The translations under genes were made by a program, and so were the position numbers. Shown here in pieces: positions 46,262 to 54,890 of a stretch of DNA of 64,000 nucleotides. The stretch is taken from positions 3,286,001 to 3,350,000 of the forward strand of contig NZ_CP094984.1 in assembly GCF_022869865.1 (NCBI RefSeq), read 5' to 3'. Every line of letters starts with the position of its first letter. Within the stretch, counting starts at the first letter, position 1. Source of the stretch: Arthrobacter zhangbolii. GTDB lineage: Bacteria; Actinomycetota; Actinomycetes; Actinomycetales; Micrococcaceae. The notes beneath the pieces were generated by a model. The model had not been told where the DNA came from. It ran no database searches and worked only from the letters and a program-made list of their open reading frames with translations.

Positions 46262-47401
46262 CTAGGAAACCCGCGGGCCTTTTGTATAAGTCGCACATAT
46301 TGACAGGAAACGGGTGTTCGCTTCCTCCTCACCAATGGTGACTCTCACACCTTCGGTGCCGAAGGCCCTCACAGCCAGGGCCTTCTGCTCCGCCAGCGCC
46401 GCAAACTCGGGGGTGTTCTCCCCCAGAGCCAGCCAGACGAAGTTCCCCTGCGCGTCCGGAACGAACCAGCCCAGTGCCTCCAGTCCCTCCACCACGCGGG
46501 TCCGTTCGGTCACCAGTGCTTGTATTCTCTCCACAAGTTCGTCGTGATGGCGCAGGGATGCCACCGCCGCCTGTTCGGCGATGGTGGATACGGCGAACGG
46601 CACAGCTGCCACCCGCAGGTACTGGGTGATCGGCGGATGCGACACCGAATAGCCGACCCGGAGACCGGCGAGGCCGGCACCCTTGGAGAAGGTACGCAGG
46701 ACAACCACGTTGGGGTGCTTCCGGTACATCTCGATGCCGTTGACCGCGTCCGGATCGCGGACGAAGTCCTCATACGCCTCGTCGATCACCACGATGACGC
46801 GGGAGGGGACCTTGGCCAGGAAGTCTTCCACCTGAGCGGTGGTCAGCGCCGGGCCGGTGGGGTTGTTCGGAGTGCAGAGCAGGATGACCTTGGTCCGCCC
46901 CGTGACCGCAGCGGCCATGGCGTCCAGATCATGGGTGCCGTCAGCCCGGAGCGGGACCTTGACGCTTTCCGCCCCGGCGAGGCCAACGCTGATGGGGTAA
47001 GCCTCGAAGGACCGCCAGGGGTAAATGACCTCATCCGCGGTTCCGTCCGCATTCCGGCCGGCATAGGTGGCCAGCAGCTGGTTCAGCGCGCCCAGGCTTC
47101 CCCCGCCAGTCACGATGTCTTCGGCGGGCACGTCCAGGAAAGCGGAGAGCTCAGTGCGCAGCGCGGTGGAAAGCGGGTCCGGATACCGGTTGACGGTCGC
47201 GTGGTCCGCGATAGCCTTCACTACCGAAGGGAGCGGCGGATAGGGGTTCTCGTTGGAGGACAGTTTGTAGCTTTGCAGGCCGTCGATAACCACCGGAGGC
47301 TTGCCCGCCCTGTAGCGGGGCATTTCATCCAGAGCGGGTCTGGAGGAAATGCCGGGAGCGGGAACTTCAGCTGCGTTGGTGTCATTCACGGGTATGGTCA
47401 T
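46262..47401 (-). CDS. hisC: histidinol-phosphate / aromatic aminotransferase (HisC family)
   Basis: A 379-residue class II aminotransferase. SSNENPYPPLPSVV, LLCTPNNPTGPAL, VVIDEAYEDFV and the PLP lysine in RTFSKGAGLAGLRVGY are all HisC-like. Stand-alone copies outside his operons in actinobacteria frequently act on aromatic amino acids (Pat), so the symbol denotes family only. Start ATG 47401; no Shine-Dalgarno is visible, and a TAGTGT box seven bases upstream hints at a leaderless message. Upstream of bkd on the same strand. Confidence 0.83.
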   Translation of the reverse strand: MTIPVNDTNAAEVPAPGISSRPALDEMPRYRAGKPPVVIDGLQSYKLSSNENPYPPLPSVVKAIADHATVNRYPDPLSTALRTELSAFLDVPAEDIVTGGGSLGALNQLLATYAGRNADGTADEVIYPWRSFEAYPISVGLAGAESVKVPLRADGTHDLDAMAAAVTGRTKVILLCTPNNPTGPALTTAQVEDFLAKVPSRVIVVIDEAYEDFVRDPDAVNGIEMYRKHPNVVVLRTFSKGAGLAGLRVGYSVSHPPITQYLRVAAVPFAVSTIAEQAAVASLRHHDELVERIQALVTERTRVVEGLEALGWFVPDAQGNFVWLALGENTPEFAALAEQKALAVRAFGTEGVRVTIGEEEANTRFLSICATYTKGPRVS

Positions 47402-47442
47402 GGCGTTAACACTAAACGCCGCGTTTCTGCCAGCATGGGAGC
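47402..47442. promoter_or_regulatory. 41-base divergent intergenic region with inverted repeat
   Basis: Holds both start regions of the hisC-like and holin-like genes. GGCGTT (47402-47407) and AACGCC (47415-47420) form a small dyad. The compactness implies overlapping promoters. Confidence 0.35.
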
Positions 47443-47856
47443 ATGCTCTCATTTGTCCTGCGGATTGCCGTCAACGCGATTGCCCTGTGGGTAGCCGGCT
47501 GGCTTCTGCCAGGGCTCACACTGACCAGCTCCACCGGGTCCATGACCGGCAACCCGACACTGGATACCGTCCTTGCGTATCTGTTTATCGGGTTGATTTT
47601 CGGTATTGTCAACGCCCTTGTCCGGCCCATCGCCCAAGGCCTGACGCTGCCTTTGGCCATTCTCACGCTGGGGCTATTCCGGATCATTATCAATGCGGCC
47701 ATGCTGGAGCTCACTGCCTGGCTCAGCAGCTACACACCTATTCAGTTCGAGGTTGAGTCCTTCTTCTGGACAGCCATTCTGGGTGCGGTAATTATCAGCC
47801 TTGTGTCCATGGTTCTGGACGGTGTCACCGGCAGCCGCAGGCGAAGCCGGCAATAA
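47443..47856 (+). CDS. phage-holin-4-like membrane protein
   Basis: A 137-residue protein with four membrane helices (about 1-22, 40-60, 65-92, 105-128) and the GLIFGIVNALVRPI motif with LTLGLFRIIINAAML typical of the PF04020 family, misnamed phage holin. No phage genes are near, so a housekeeping membrane role is more likely than lysis. Starts at ATG 47443 with GGGAG upstream. Confidence 0.85.
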   Translation: MLSFVLRIAVNAIALWVAGWLLPGLTLTSSTGSMTGNPTLDTVLAYLFIGLIFGIVNALVRPIAQGLTLPLAILTLGLFRIIINAAMLELTAWLSSYTPIQFEVESFFWTAILGAVIISLVSMVLDGVTGSRRRSRQ

Positions 47857-47963
47857 ACGGACCCCACGCCGCAGGACCTCCGGGACCTCCTCCCCCGGCA
47901 CGCTATGGCAGGGGCAGCCCGCTGTTTACGAGGCACTCCTCTGTCAGCGGTCCGGGCCTGCCG

Positions 47964-49409
47964 TCAGCGGGGCAGCGGGTCGGTGCAAACGGCCCGGCGG
48001 GCGCTGGGTTCCACGTCCGGAACCACCGGAGCCCCTGCTCCGGCCACCGGACGGAATCCGGGAGCCACGGGCAGCGAGGGCCCCGCTTTAGCTACAGGCA
48101 TTGACGGCCCGGCGTGGCGCAACGGCACCTGCGTCAGCGGTTCCCGGCTGAACCGGTACAGGTGCCGGGTGGCCACCGTTGCCGTACCAATGGCCGCGCC
48201 GAGGGAACCCAGTACCGTCCGCAGGGAGGCATCGTCACTGGCATCGGCCATCGCCGCAGCCTGCTGGTAGTGGTCCAGCCGGTGCCCCGGGCCGAGGCCC
48301 ACATCCTCTCCGGCGGGCGTGGTCACCGGGTCAAGCCGGGTCAGGGTCACCCGGTCCGCAGTGTCCGGATTCGCGATGCTGTCTATACCCGGCACCCAAT
48401 CCTGGACATGCTCCAGATGCAGTGCCGGCAGGCCGGGAGGCAGGTCGGTTGCACCCGTGGGGCTGCCGGCGGTCAGCAGGAAATCCACGTCGTATTCACT
48501 GTCCCTGCCCAGTTCCGCCGCAACGTTGGCGGCATGGTCACCGCCCTGACTGTAACCGGACAAGATGACGGAGTCCCCGGCCTCCGCTTCCGCCTGGCGC
48601 AGCGCCTCCGCCACCCCTGCGGCGACGTAGCGGCTTTCCTCCAGCCGCGATTCTCCGTTTCCGGTGAATCCGAAGGGGTTGGATCCGTTTGCGCCGTCCT
48701 GGGTGCCGGGGATAGTGACCACAAAAATGCTCTTCCCTGCCTCGTCTATGCGCAGGATCTCCACCACCCCCTCACGGTTCTCACGTTTCAGCACCTCGGA
48801 ACGGGACAGGATGGAGCGTGCCGTTCCCTCCACCTGCACCAGCTCGGGTTTGCCCGGCAGGGCCGTGACCGTCACCGGGCGCGGTTTCCCGAACCCCATT
48901 TTCCGAACCACCCACATGGCCGCTGCCATGGCCCGCTCATCCGCCGGAGAGGCCAAAGCGGACTCGGTCTGCGGCAGGGTGGGAAACCCGCCGGCCCTGG
49001 GCCCGGGAATGATCCAGGGGGCCAGCGGAAGGGGGCCGAGGGAGGGCAGCATCAACTGGATCCGGCCTTCGGTTGCAGCGTACTGCCGCGCGCTTTCCCG
49101 AACACCGTCTACCAGCCGGTCCAGCGCGGCGGCACAGAGCGCGAGATTGCCAACCGCACCGGCCAGGTGCACCCTGATCCGGTCCGCCGGGAGGCTGGTT
49201 CCGACGCCGGGCTCCTGCCAAAGCTCCGCGGCCTGTTCCCGCAGGCTGTGGAGGCGCTCCGCAGCCAGCTCCATCCGGCCGGCAATCCGGACAAGGTCCT
49301 CGTACTGCACCAGGAGACCCGCGGCCCCGCCGGCCACAATGTAGACGGGCTTGTCCCCTGCCGTGTCGGCCGCACCCAAGGCTCCCACGATGTCAGCTTC
49401 CTGCAGCAC
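47964..49409 (-). CDS. alpha/beta hydrolase coupled to a WXG-like protein
   Basis: A 481-residue protein. Residues 1-110 are helical and contain Gly-rich and LAAERLHSLREQAAELW, resembling WXG/LXG N-terminal regions; residues 210-400 form a hydrolase core with SVILSGYSQGGDHAANVAAE as nucleophile elbow and GSPTGATDLP downstream. A Pro/Ala-rich tail closes it. The start overlaps the WXG-like gene by 17 bases. The layout resembles secreted esterase/lipase effectors of type VII systems but no secretion motor genes are here. Confidence 0.7.
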   Translation of the reverse strand: MLQEADIVGALGAADTAGDKPVYIVAGGAAGLLVQYEDLVRIAGRMELAAERLHSLREQAAELWQEPGVGTSLPADRIRVHLAGAVGNLALCAAALDRLVDGVRESARQYAATEGRIQLMLPSLGPLPLAPWIIPGPRAGGFPTLPQTESALASPADERAMAAAMWVVRKMGFGKPRPVTVTALPGKPELVQVEGTARSILSRSEVLKRENREGVVEILRIDEAGKSIFVVTIPGTQDGANGSNPFGFTGNGESRLEESRYVAAGVAEALRQAEAEAGDSVILSGYSQGGDHAANVAAELGRDSEYDVDFLLTAGSPTGATDLPPGLPALHLEHVQDWVPGIDSIANPDTADRVTLTRLDPVTTPAGEDVGLGPGHRLDHYQQAAAMADASDDASLRTVLGSLGAAIGTATVATRHLYRFSREPLTQVPLRHAGPSMPVAKAGPSLPVAPGFRPVAGAGAPVVPDVEPSARRAVCTDPLPR

Positions 49410-49644
49410 AAATAAGCGGAATCGCCCGCAATTCCCCTACCGCGGCATGCAGGTGGCGGACGGCAGGCGGGAGGTCCGCTATCGCTGCGATAAGACCGTG
49501 CCGGAAGGCATCGGCGGCCGGAGACTCCCACTGGACATTTGTCGCACTGGCGACCTCCGCCTCGATTTCGTCAATTTCCGCGGCCAACGCAAGAAGCGAG
49601 CGTTCCATCTGCTCAGCGCGCGCAGCGGTCAGCAATTGATCCAC
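49393..49644 (-). CDS. WXG100-like small helical protein
   Basis: An 83-residue protein with two helices joined near VQWESPAADAFR, where Trp-Glu-Ser stands in place of the usual Trp-x-Gly. Length and hairpin shape fit the WXG100/ESX group. It overlaps the 481-residue hydrolase gene by 17 bases and is upstream of it, the order of an ESX-type partner and its effector. No signal peptide; C-terminus lacks a clear secretion Tyr-x3-Asp/Glu motif. Confidence 0.6.
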   Translation of the reverse strand: MDQLLTAARAEQMERSLLALAAEIDEIEAEVASATNVQWESPAADAFRHGLIAAIADLPPAVRHLHAAVGELRAIPLICAAGS

Positions 49645-49902
49645 GGATTCCTCCCTAGGAATGTCGTTTGTCCAAATCTACGCAGGTGAGGCCGTAAGGC
49701 CAGATCTCCGTTCCAGCCGGCCGTCAACCGCGGCTCTCTGTCCCTGTCAACGTAGTTCAGGGCGGGCCGGGCACGGTCAGCGCGTTAAAGCTTGGTGGAC
49801 GGATAGTTCCGCCCGCTGTGGGGAACCGCACTGTGGAGGGGCAGTGACCCAGCAGGAAAGTCACACACGCGGCGGCAGGCGGCGGCATGAAAGAATTGCC
49901 GC

Positions 49903-51324
49903 ATGGCCGAATCCGCATCTGCTCCCCGTGTCTCCCTCGCCTCCGTGACCCCCGCCATCGCGCTGGGCCCCCTGGACGGCCGCTACCGCAGCGCCACCGC
50001 CCCGCTGGTGGATTACCTCTCCGAAGCCGCCCTGAACCGGGACCGGACCCACGTGGAGGTGGAGTGGCTGATCCACCTGACCTCCAACTCGGTCCTGCCC
50101 GGCACCAAGCCCCTGAGTGAACAGCAGCAGCACCAGCTCCGGGAGATCGTCAGCAGCTTTGACGGAAACTCCGTTGCTGAACTCGGCGAGATTGAAAAGC
50201 GCACGGTGCATGATGTGAAGGCCGTGGAGTACTACATCGCCGACCGGCTGGCCGCCATCGGGATCGAGGACCTGAAGGCCCTGGTCCACTTCGGCTGCAC
50301 CTCGGAAGACGTTAACAACCTCTCCTACGCGCTGGGCATCAAGGGTGCCGTGGAGAACGTGTGGCTCCCGGCAGCACAGGACCTCGTGAACCGGATCGCT
50401 GCCATGGCGGAGGAAACCCGCCACGTTCCCATGCTCTCCCGCACCCACGGCCAGCCTGCCACGCCCACCACGCTGGGCAAGGAACTGGCGGTCACCGTTC
50501 ACCGCCTCTCCCGCCAGCTGCGCCACATCCGCAACACCGAATTCCTGGGCAAGATCAACGGGGCCACCGGCACCTATGCAGCACACTACGCGGCTGTGCC
50601 GCAGGCGGACTGGCAGCAGGTGGCCCGCAGTTTCGTCGAGGGACTGGGCCTGACCTGGAACCCGCTCACTACGCAGATTGAATCCCACGACTGGCAGGCG
50701 GAGCTTTACGCCGATATGGCCCGCTTCAACCGGATTCTGCACAACTTCTGCACCGATGTGTGGAGTTACATCTCCATTGGCTACTTCGCGCAGGTTCCCG
50801 TCGAAGGTGCCACCGGCTCCTCCACCATGCCGCACAAGGTCAATCCGATCCGGTTCGAGAACGCCGAAGCAAACCTGGAGATTTCCAACGGCCTGCTGGA
50901 CACGCTCGCCTCCACCCTGGTGACCTCCCGGTGGCAGCGGGACCTCACCGACTCCTCCTCCCAGCGCAACATCGGCGTTGCCGTCGGCCATTCACTGCTC
51001 GCCATCTCCAACGTGGCCAAGGGCCTTGAACGCCTGGATGTGGCCGAGTCCGTGCTGGCCGCGGATCTGGACACCAACTGGGAGGTTCTTGGCGAAGCCA
51101 TCCAGATGGTGATGCGCGCCGAGGCCGTCGCCGGCACCCCCGGCATGGAAAACCCCTACGAGCGGCTCAAGGACCTCACCCGCGGCCACCGCGTAGACGC
51201 CGCACGGATGCAGGAGTTCATCGCCGGGCTCGGCCTGCCGACCGAAGCGGAAGCACGCCTCCAGGCGCTCACGCCCGGAAGGTACACGGGCATCGCGGAC
51301 GAACTGGTGGACCACCTGAAGTAG
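49903..51324 (+). CDS. purB: adenylosuccinate lyase
   Basis: A 473-residue lyase acting at two steps of purine synthesis (SAICAR and adenylosuccinate cleavage). Signature GSSTMPHKVNPIRFENAE (about residue 300), the N-terminal LGPLDGRYRS, and the SRTHGQPATPTTLGKEL helix with catalytic His are intact; the long form resembles E. coli PurB. Start ATG 49903. Transcription ends at the 51409-51462 hairpin. Confidence 0.95.
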   Translation: MAESASAPRVSLASVTPAIALGPLDGRYRSATAPLVDYLSEAALNRDRTHVEVEWLIHLTSNSVLPGTKPLSEQQQHQLREIVSSFDGNSVAELGEIEKRTVHDVKAVEYYIADRLAAIGIEDLKALVHFGCTSEDVNNLSYALGIKGAVENVWLPAAQDLVNRIAAMAEETRHVPMLSRTHGQPATPTTLGKELAVTVHRLSRQLRHIRNTEFLGKINGATGTYAAHYAAVPQADWQQVARSFVEGLGLTWNPLTTQIESHDWQAELYADMARFNRILHNFCTDVWSYISIGYFAQVPVEGATGSSTMPHKVNPIRFENAEANLEISNGLLDTLASTLVTSRWQRDLTDSSSQRNIGVAVGHSLLAISNVAKGLERLDVAESVLAADLDTNWEVLGEAIQMVMRAEAVAGTPGMENPYERLKDLTRGHRVDAARMQEFIAGLGLPTEAEARLQALTPGRYTGIADELVDHLK

Positions 51325-51408
51325 CCGCAGCATCCCTGCCGGTGAGTCGGCGGTGCCGGGAGCAGTCCTCCCGGCACCCCCGGCTGCCGGCACCGGACCG
51401 GCACCCAT

Positions 51409-51462
51409 AAACGACGACGGCGGGAGGCGGGCACACAGCCCGGCCTCCCGCCGTCGTCGTTT
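51409..51462. terminator. strong bidirectional terminator between purB and rlmN
   Basis: AAACGACGACGGCGGGAGGC (51409-51428) is matched by its reverse complement at 51443-51462; inside, GGG and CCC can extend the stem with one bulged G. The right arm ends with TTT. Located 13 bases before the rlmN stop on the minus strand and 84 bases after the purB stop. Confidence 0.8.
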
Positions 51463-51474
51463 GTGGTGGGAAAA

Positions 51475-52719
51475 CTAGTCGGCGGCGGCCAGCTGGCCGC
51501 AGGCACCGTCAATTTCCTTGCCGCGGGTGTCACGGACCGTAGTGGGCACACCGGCGTCGATCAGGTGGTTGATAAACTCCTGGATGACCTCCGGTTCCGG
51601 GGAGGTCCAGATGGAACCGGGCGTGGGGTTCAGCGGGATCGGGTTGACGTGCACCCAGCCGCGGCCGCGGGAGTTCAGCTTCTTGGCCAGCAGGTCCGCA
51701 CGCCAGGCGTGGTCATTCATGTCCTTGATCAGGGCATATTCGATGGACACACGCCGTCCGGTGACCCGGTAGTAGTTGTACGCAGCGTCCAGCGCCTCGT
51801 CCACCTTCCAGCGGCTGTTGACCGGAATCAGCTCGTCGCGCAGCTCGTCATCCGGGGCGTGCAGGCTCAGGGCGAAGGTCACCGGGATGTTTTCCTCGGC
51901 CAGCTTCTTGATGGCCGGCACCAGTCCCACCGTGGAAACGGTGATGTTGCGGGCACTCATGCCGAGGCCTTCGGGGACGTCGGCGGCCATCCGGTGCACG
52001 GCATTCATCACCCGCTTGTAGTTGGCCAGCGGCTCACCCATGCCCATAAACACGATGTTGGTGACGCGCTCGGCGTCGTGGCCGCCGTCGCGCCGCTTGC
52101 CGCCGAGGCCGCCTTCCTTGATGACGCGGTTGGCCTGGACAATCTGGTCCAGGATTTCCGCGGCGGACATGTTCCGGGTCAGGCCGGCCTGGCCGGTGGC
52201 ACAGAACGGGCAGTTCATGCCGCAGCCGCACTGACTGGAGACGCACAGCGTGATCCGGCCGGGATAGCGCATCAGCACGGACTCCACCAGGGAGCCGTCA
52301 AAGAGGCGCCAGAGGAACTTGATGGTGTCGCCGTTATCCGTGGTCAGGCGCTTGACCTCGGTGAGCAGTGTGGGGAACATCTCGGCGGCAAGCTCGGCAC
52401 GGCGTTCCTTGGGCAGGTCGCTCATGGCCTCGGGGTCCGTGGTGTAGTGCTGGAAATAATGCACGGAGAGCTGCTTGGCGCGGAAGGCGGGCAGGCCCAG
52501 GGACTTCACCTTCTCCTGGCGTTCGGCCAGCGTCATATCGGCCAGGTGGACCGGCGGCTGGGATACGCGCGGAGACTTGAACTGCAGCAGCGGGCGGCCG
52601 TCCGGCTCCTTGGCCTGCTCCCACCCCTCCGTGGCAGGGCGGACCTGCGGTGCGGTGGCAGACGGAAGCGTGCGGGCGGTACGCGGCTTTTTGGCGGGGG
52701 GAGTATCGAGGGTTGACAT
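51475..52719 (-). CDS. rlmN: 23S rRNA (adenine2503-C2)-methyltransferase
   Basis: A 414-residue radical SAM methyltransferase. The cluster motif is Cys-x3-Cys-x2-Cys in [17 protein letters not shown], the SAM region [14 protein letters not shown] follows, and the C-terminal catalytic Cys is in EIDGACGQL. It methylates A2503 of 23S rRNA and A37 of some tRNAs. Start ATG 52719; a longer frame to 52824 runs into the divergent GNAT leader and is not conserved. The first 60 residues are a charged extension. Confidence 0.94.
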   Translation of the reverse strand: MSTLDTPPAKKPRTARTLPSATAPQVRPATEGWEQAKEPDGRPLLQFKSPRVSQPPVHLADMTLAERQEKVKSLGLPAFRAKQLSVHYFQHYTTDPEAMSDLPKERRAELAAEMFPTLLTEVKRLTTDNGDTIKFLWRLFDGSLVESVLMRYPGRITLCVSSQCGCGMNCPFCATGQAGLTRNMSAAEILDQIVQANRVIKEGGLGGKRRDGGHDAERVTNIVFMGMGEPLANYKRVMNAVHRMAADVPEGLGMSARNITVSTVGLVPAIKKLAEENIPVTFALSLHAPDDELRDELIPVNSRWKVDEALDAAYNYYRVTGRRVSIEYALIKDMNDHAWRADLLAKKLNSRGRGWVHVNPIPLNPTPGSIWTSPEPEVIQEFINHLIDAGVPTTVRDTRGKEIDGACGQLAAAD

Positions 52720-52845
52720 CGCCACTATTCTCGCACGGTTCGCACGTCCGGAACATTCCTTTTGCGCCGCTGCCACACCGCTGAAACACCGCGGAAACCC
52801 GCCGCCCGTAGCGTGGAGGCACACTCCCCGCCCACTGGAGGCAGC

Positions 52846-53400
52846 ATGTCGGATTTGCGACCTTTTTCCGGAGTTTCCGGAGTTTCCGGAGTTTCCGGAG
52901 TTTCCGGATTCCGTCCGTACTCAACCCCGCACCTGATCATCCGTGAAGTCCCGTGGAGCAACCCCGTGGGCGCGGATCTGCGTGAGGCACAGCAGGCTGA
53001 ACTGGATGCCCGCTACGGGACCGTACATCACGACCCGCATCCGCCGCAGGCTGCGGAATCCGCCGTGTTTCTGATCGCCTACGAGCGCAGCAACGGACAG
53101 CCGCTGGGCTGCGGCGGCCTGCGCCGGCTGGATACCTCGACGGCGGAGATCAAACGGGTCTATGTGCTCCCCTATGCCCGCGGGTCAGGGGTGGCCACGG
53201 CCATCCTTGCGGCGTTGGAGGCAAGGGCACGGCAGATGGGTTTCGCCGTCCTGACCGCGGAGGCAGGCTCCGCCCAACCGGACGGGCACCGGTTCTATGA
53301 GAACGGCGGCTACAAGGTGGTGCCCAACTTCGGCCCGTACATCACTGCCGCCGGCTCCACCTGCTATTCAAAAACCATCGGCGCCGCCCTGCCGCTGTAG
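52846..53400 (+). CDS. GNAT family N-acetyltransferase with repeat-encoded N-terminus
   Basis: A 184-residue acetyltransferase. The GNAT core includes [21 protein letters not shown] and [19 protein letters not shown] (acetyl-CoA loop) and [16 protein letters not shown] 52846 has GGAGG six bases upstream. Residues 6-22 are Gly-Val-Ser repeats encoded by the 9-bp tandem repeat at 52865-52908, so the start region may vary in length between strains. Substrate unknown. Confidence 0.85.
   Translation: MSDLRPFSGVSGVSGVSGVSGFRPYSTPHLIIREVPWSNPVGADLREAQQAELDARYGTVHHDPHPPQAAESAVFLIAYERSNGQPLGCGGLRRLDTSTAEIKRVYVLPYARGSGVATAILAALEARARQMGFAVLTAEAGSAQPDGHRFYENGGYKVVPNFGPYITAAGSTCYSKTIGAALPL
52865..52908 (+). 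repeat. 9-bp in-frame tandem repeat (TTTCCGGAG)
   Basis: Four perfect copies of TTTCCGGAG (52865-52900) and a partial fifth (52901-52908). A multiple of three, so changes in copy number keep the frame and only add or remove Gly-Val-Ser units near the GNAT start. Confidence 0.92.
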
Positions 53401-53420
53401 GACGGGTGCCGTGGGGCAGC

Positions 53421-53906
53421 CTAATAGTCGGTGCGGTTGGCGTCCGAGGTCCAGGCATCAAACGGCGCCATGCTCGGGGTGCCGTCCACGGAAAGCTGGG
53501 TGACCTGCATGGACCGCTCTTCCAGCGGGGTTTCGAAGTACTCATAGAACACGGCGTCGTCGAACCCCGCACTGGCCGCGTCGTGCCGGTCGGCGGCGAA
53601 CACCACCCGGTCCACCCGCGCCCAGAGTGAGGAGGCCAGGCACATGGGGCACGGTTCGCAGCTGGTGTACAGGACGGCGCCGGTGAGGTCGAAAGTACCC
53701 AGGGCGGCGCAGGCGTTGCGGATTGCCGTCACTTCGGCGTGCGCAGTGGGATCGTTGTTGGCCGTCACCCGGTTCACGCCCTCGAAGGCGGCACCCTCGG
53801 CAGTGACAACGACGGCGCCGAACGGGCCGCCGTCTGCCGCGACGTTTTCGGTGGCGAGGCGAATGGCCTGGGCCAGGTAGGTGCTGTCCATATCCGAGGT
53901 GCTCAT
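53421..53906 (-). CDS. guaD: guanine deaminase (CDA-fold nucleoside deaminase)
   Basis: A 161-residue zinc deaminase turning guanine to xanthine. The zinc/catalytic motif is TAHAEVTAIRNAC with TSCEPCPMC, and the C-terminus AGFDDAVFYEYFETPLEERSM through MAPFDAWTSDANRTDY matches Bacillus GuaD, which is domain-swapped. Start ATG 53906 with GGGAGAAG; the frame further upstream has no such signals. The xanthine formed could feed the molybdenum oxidoreductase at 56.6-60.3 kb if that acts on xanthine. Confidence 0.88.
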   Translation of the reverse strand: MSTSDMDSTYLAQAIRLATENVAADGGPFGAVVVTAEGAAFEGVNRVTANNDPTAHAEVTAIRNACAALGTFDLTGAVLYTSCEPCPMCLASSLWARVDRVVFAADRHDAASAGFDDAVFYEYFETPLEERSMQVTQLSVDGTPSMAPFDAWTSDANRTDY

Positions 53907-54034
53907 TGGCTTCTCCCTTGGTTCCCGATGCAGTGTTGTTGCAGGTGTGCCAGGTAGATGACCGGTGCATTTCCGGCCCGCCTTCGCAGCAGCGAGGTTA
54001 GCAGTTTTTCCGGCCACAACGAATATGGGCCACG

Positions 54035-54589
54035 TCACGAAGGGACATTGCCGGCTGCGGAGATTTCCCGTGCGCGGCGTTCCCACCGCGAGCCGGGGCC
54101 TTCAGCAGCGGCCTCATCCCCGGCGTTGAAGATCCCGCACCGGTCCAGTGACAGGCAGCCGCAGCCGATGGAGCTGTCCAGGGACTGCTGCAGTGCCTGC
54201 AACCCGCGGATCCTTCCCGCCACCATGGCGGACCAGTCTGCGCTCATGGCCGACCATTCGGCCCGGGTGGGCGCCCGGTCCGCAGGCAGCACGGCGAGGG
54301 CATCCCCCACTTCCCGGAGCGAAAGGCCCATCCGTTGTCCGGCGGAGATAACGGCCAGCCGGCGCAGGACATGGCGAGGAAAGCGGCGCTGGTTGGCGCT
54401 TGAGCGCTGGGACCGGATGAGCCCGCGCTCCTCGTAATAGCGGACGGCCGGCACGGAGATGCCGGCACGTTCGGCTACCTCACCAATGGCGAGCAGGTTG
54501 CGCGGTTGGGCAGGTTCAGTGACTAGTTCAGTGTCGCAGCGCGCACGTCGCGGCCGGTGACTGTGACGCGTATTTGACCTCCAGCGCAC
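54035..54589 (-). CDS. SoxR-like MerR regulator, one Fe-S cysteine missing, start unclear
   Basis: A MerR-family redox regulator: LAIGEVAERAGISVPAVRYY (HTH), GLIRSQRSSANQRRF, a dimer helix, then the cluster loop SSIGCGCLSLDRCGIFNAGD. SoxR proteins have four cysteines in Cys-x2-Cys-x-Cys-x5-Cys; here the first is Ser (codon TCC, 54170-54172; one base from TGC), leaving three. The expected start near VTEPAQPRN reads GTC, not GTG. I list GTG 54589, but it overlaps the sox-box-like site and has no ribosome site. Either decayed or a modified sensor. Confidence 0.65.
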   Translation of the reverse strand: MRWRSNTRHSHRPRRARCDTELVTEPAQPRNLLAIGEVAERAGISVPAVRYYEERGLIRSQRSSANQRRFPRHVLRRLAVISAGQRMGLSLREVGDALAVLPADRAPTRAEWSAMSADWSAMVAGRIRGLQALQQSLDSSIGCGCLSLDRCGIFNAGDEAAAEGPGSRWERRAREISAAGNVPS

Positions 54590-54595
54590 TTGAGC
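54578..54595. promoter_or_regulatory. SoxR-box-like dyad
   Basis: CCTCCAGCGCACTTGAGC resembles the enterobacterial and actinobacterial SoxR box (CCTCAAGT-ACTTGAGG) with three mismatches. A TTGACC (54574-54579) overlaps its left edge as a possible -35 for rightward transcription into the small frame at 54650 and the VOC gene. Confidence 0.5.
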
Positions 54596-54649
54596 ACGTT
54601 TGCTCAGTGCAGGGGCTGCCATCCGGGCGCCCGGAGGAAAGGACCGCAC

Positions 54650-54811
54650 ATGTTCCGCAGGCAGGCAGCACGGGAAACACTGGAAAACCGCTGGAACCTT
54701 ACCGGGGCGGCGGGGAGCGCAGGTGCGCCCCGGCGTTCTTCCCCAAACGCCGGAAATACCCTGGCATCAATGCTCCCGGAGACCGCACACCTGTTCTTTC
54801 CGCCCCGCTGA
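54650..54811 (+). CDS. possible 53-residue protein ahead of the VOC gene
   Basis: ATG 54650 has an excellent GGAGGAAAGG seven bases upstream, and lies downstream of the SoxR-box-like site on the strand of the VOC gene 80 bases later. The product (MFRRQAARETLENRWNLTGA, then Pro/Ser-rich) resembles no family. The ribosome site argues for translation; lack of codon pattern is against. Could be a leader peptide. Confidence 0.35.
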   Translation: MFRRQAARETLENRWNLTGAAGSAGAPRRSSPNAGNTLASMLPETAHLFFPPR

Positions 54812-54890
54812 GAAGCGCTTCCGGCTACCCATTGTCACCGGCCCGCCGCGGTGGGAACGTAAAAACCATCCGTCTTTGAAAGGACCAGCC

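Noticed and set aside
47443-47856. Prophage remnant suggested by a holin-like gene
   Set aside because: The PF04020-like family is widespread in non-phage contexts and no integrase, lysin or structural genes are near.
52865-52908. CRISPR-like array
   Set aside because: The unit is 9 bp without spacers; it is a simple in-frame tandem repeat.
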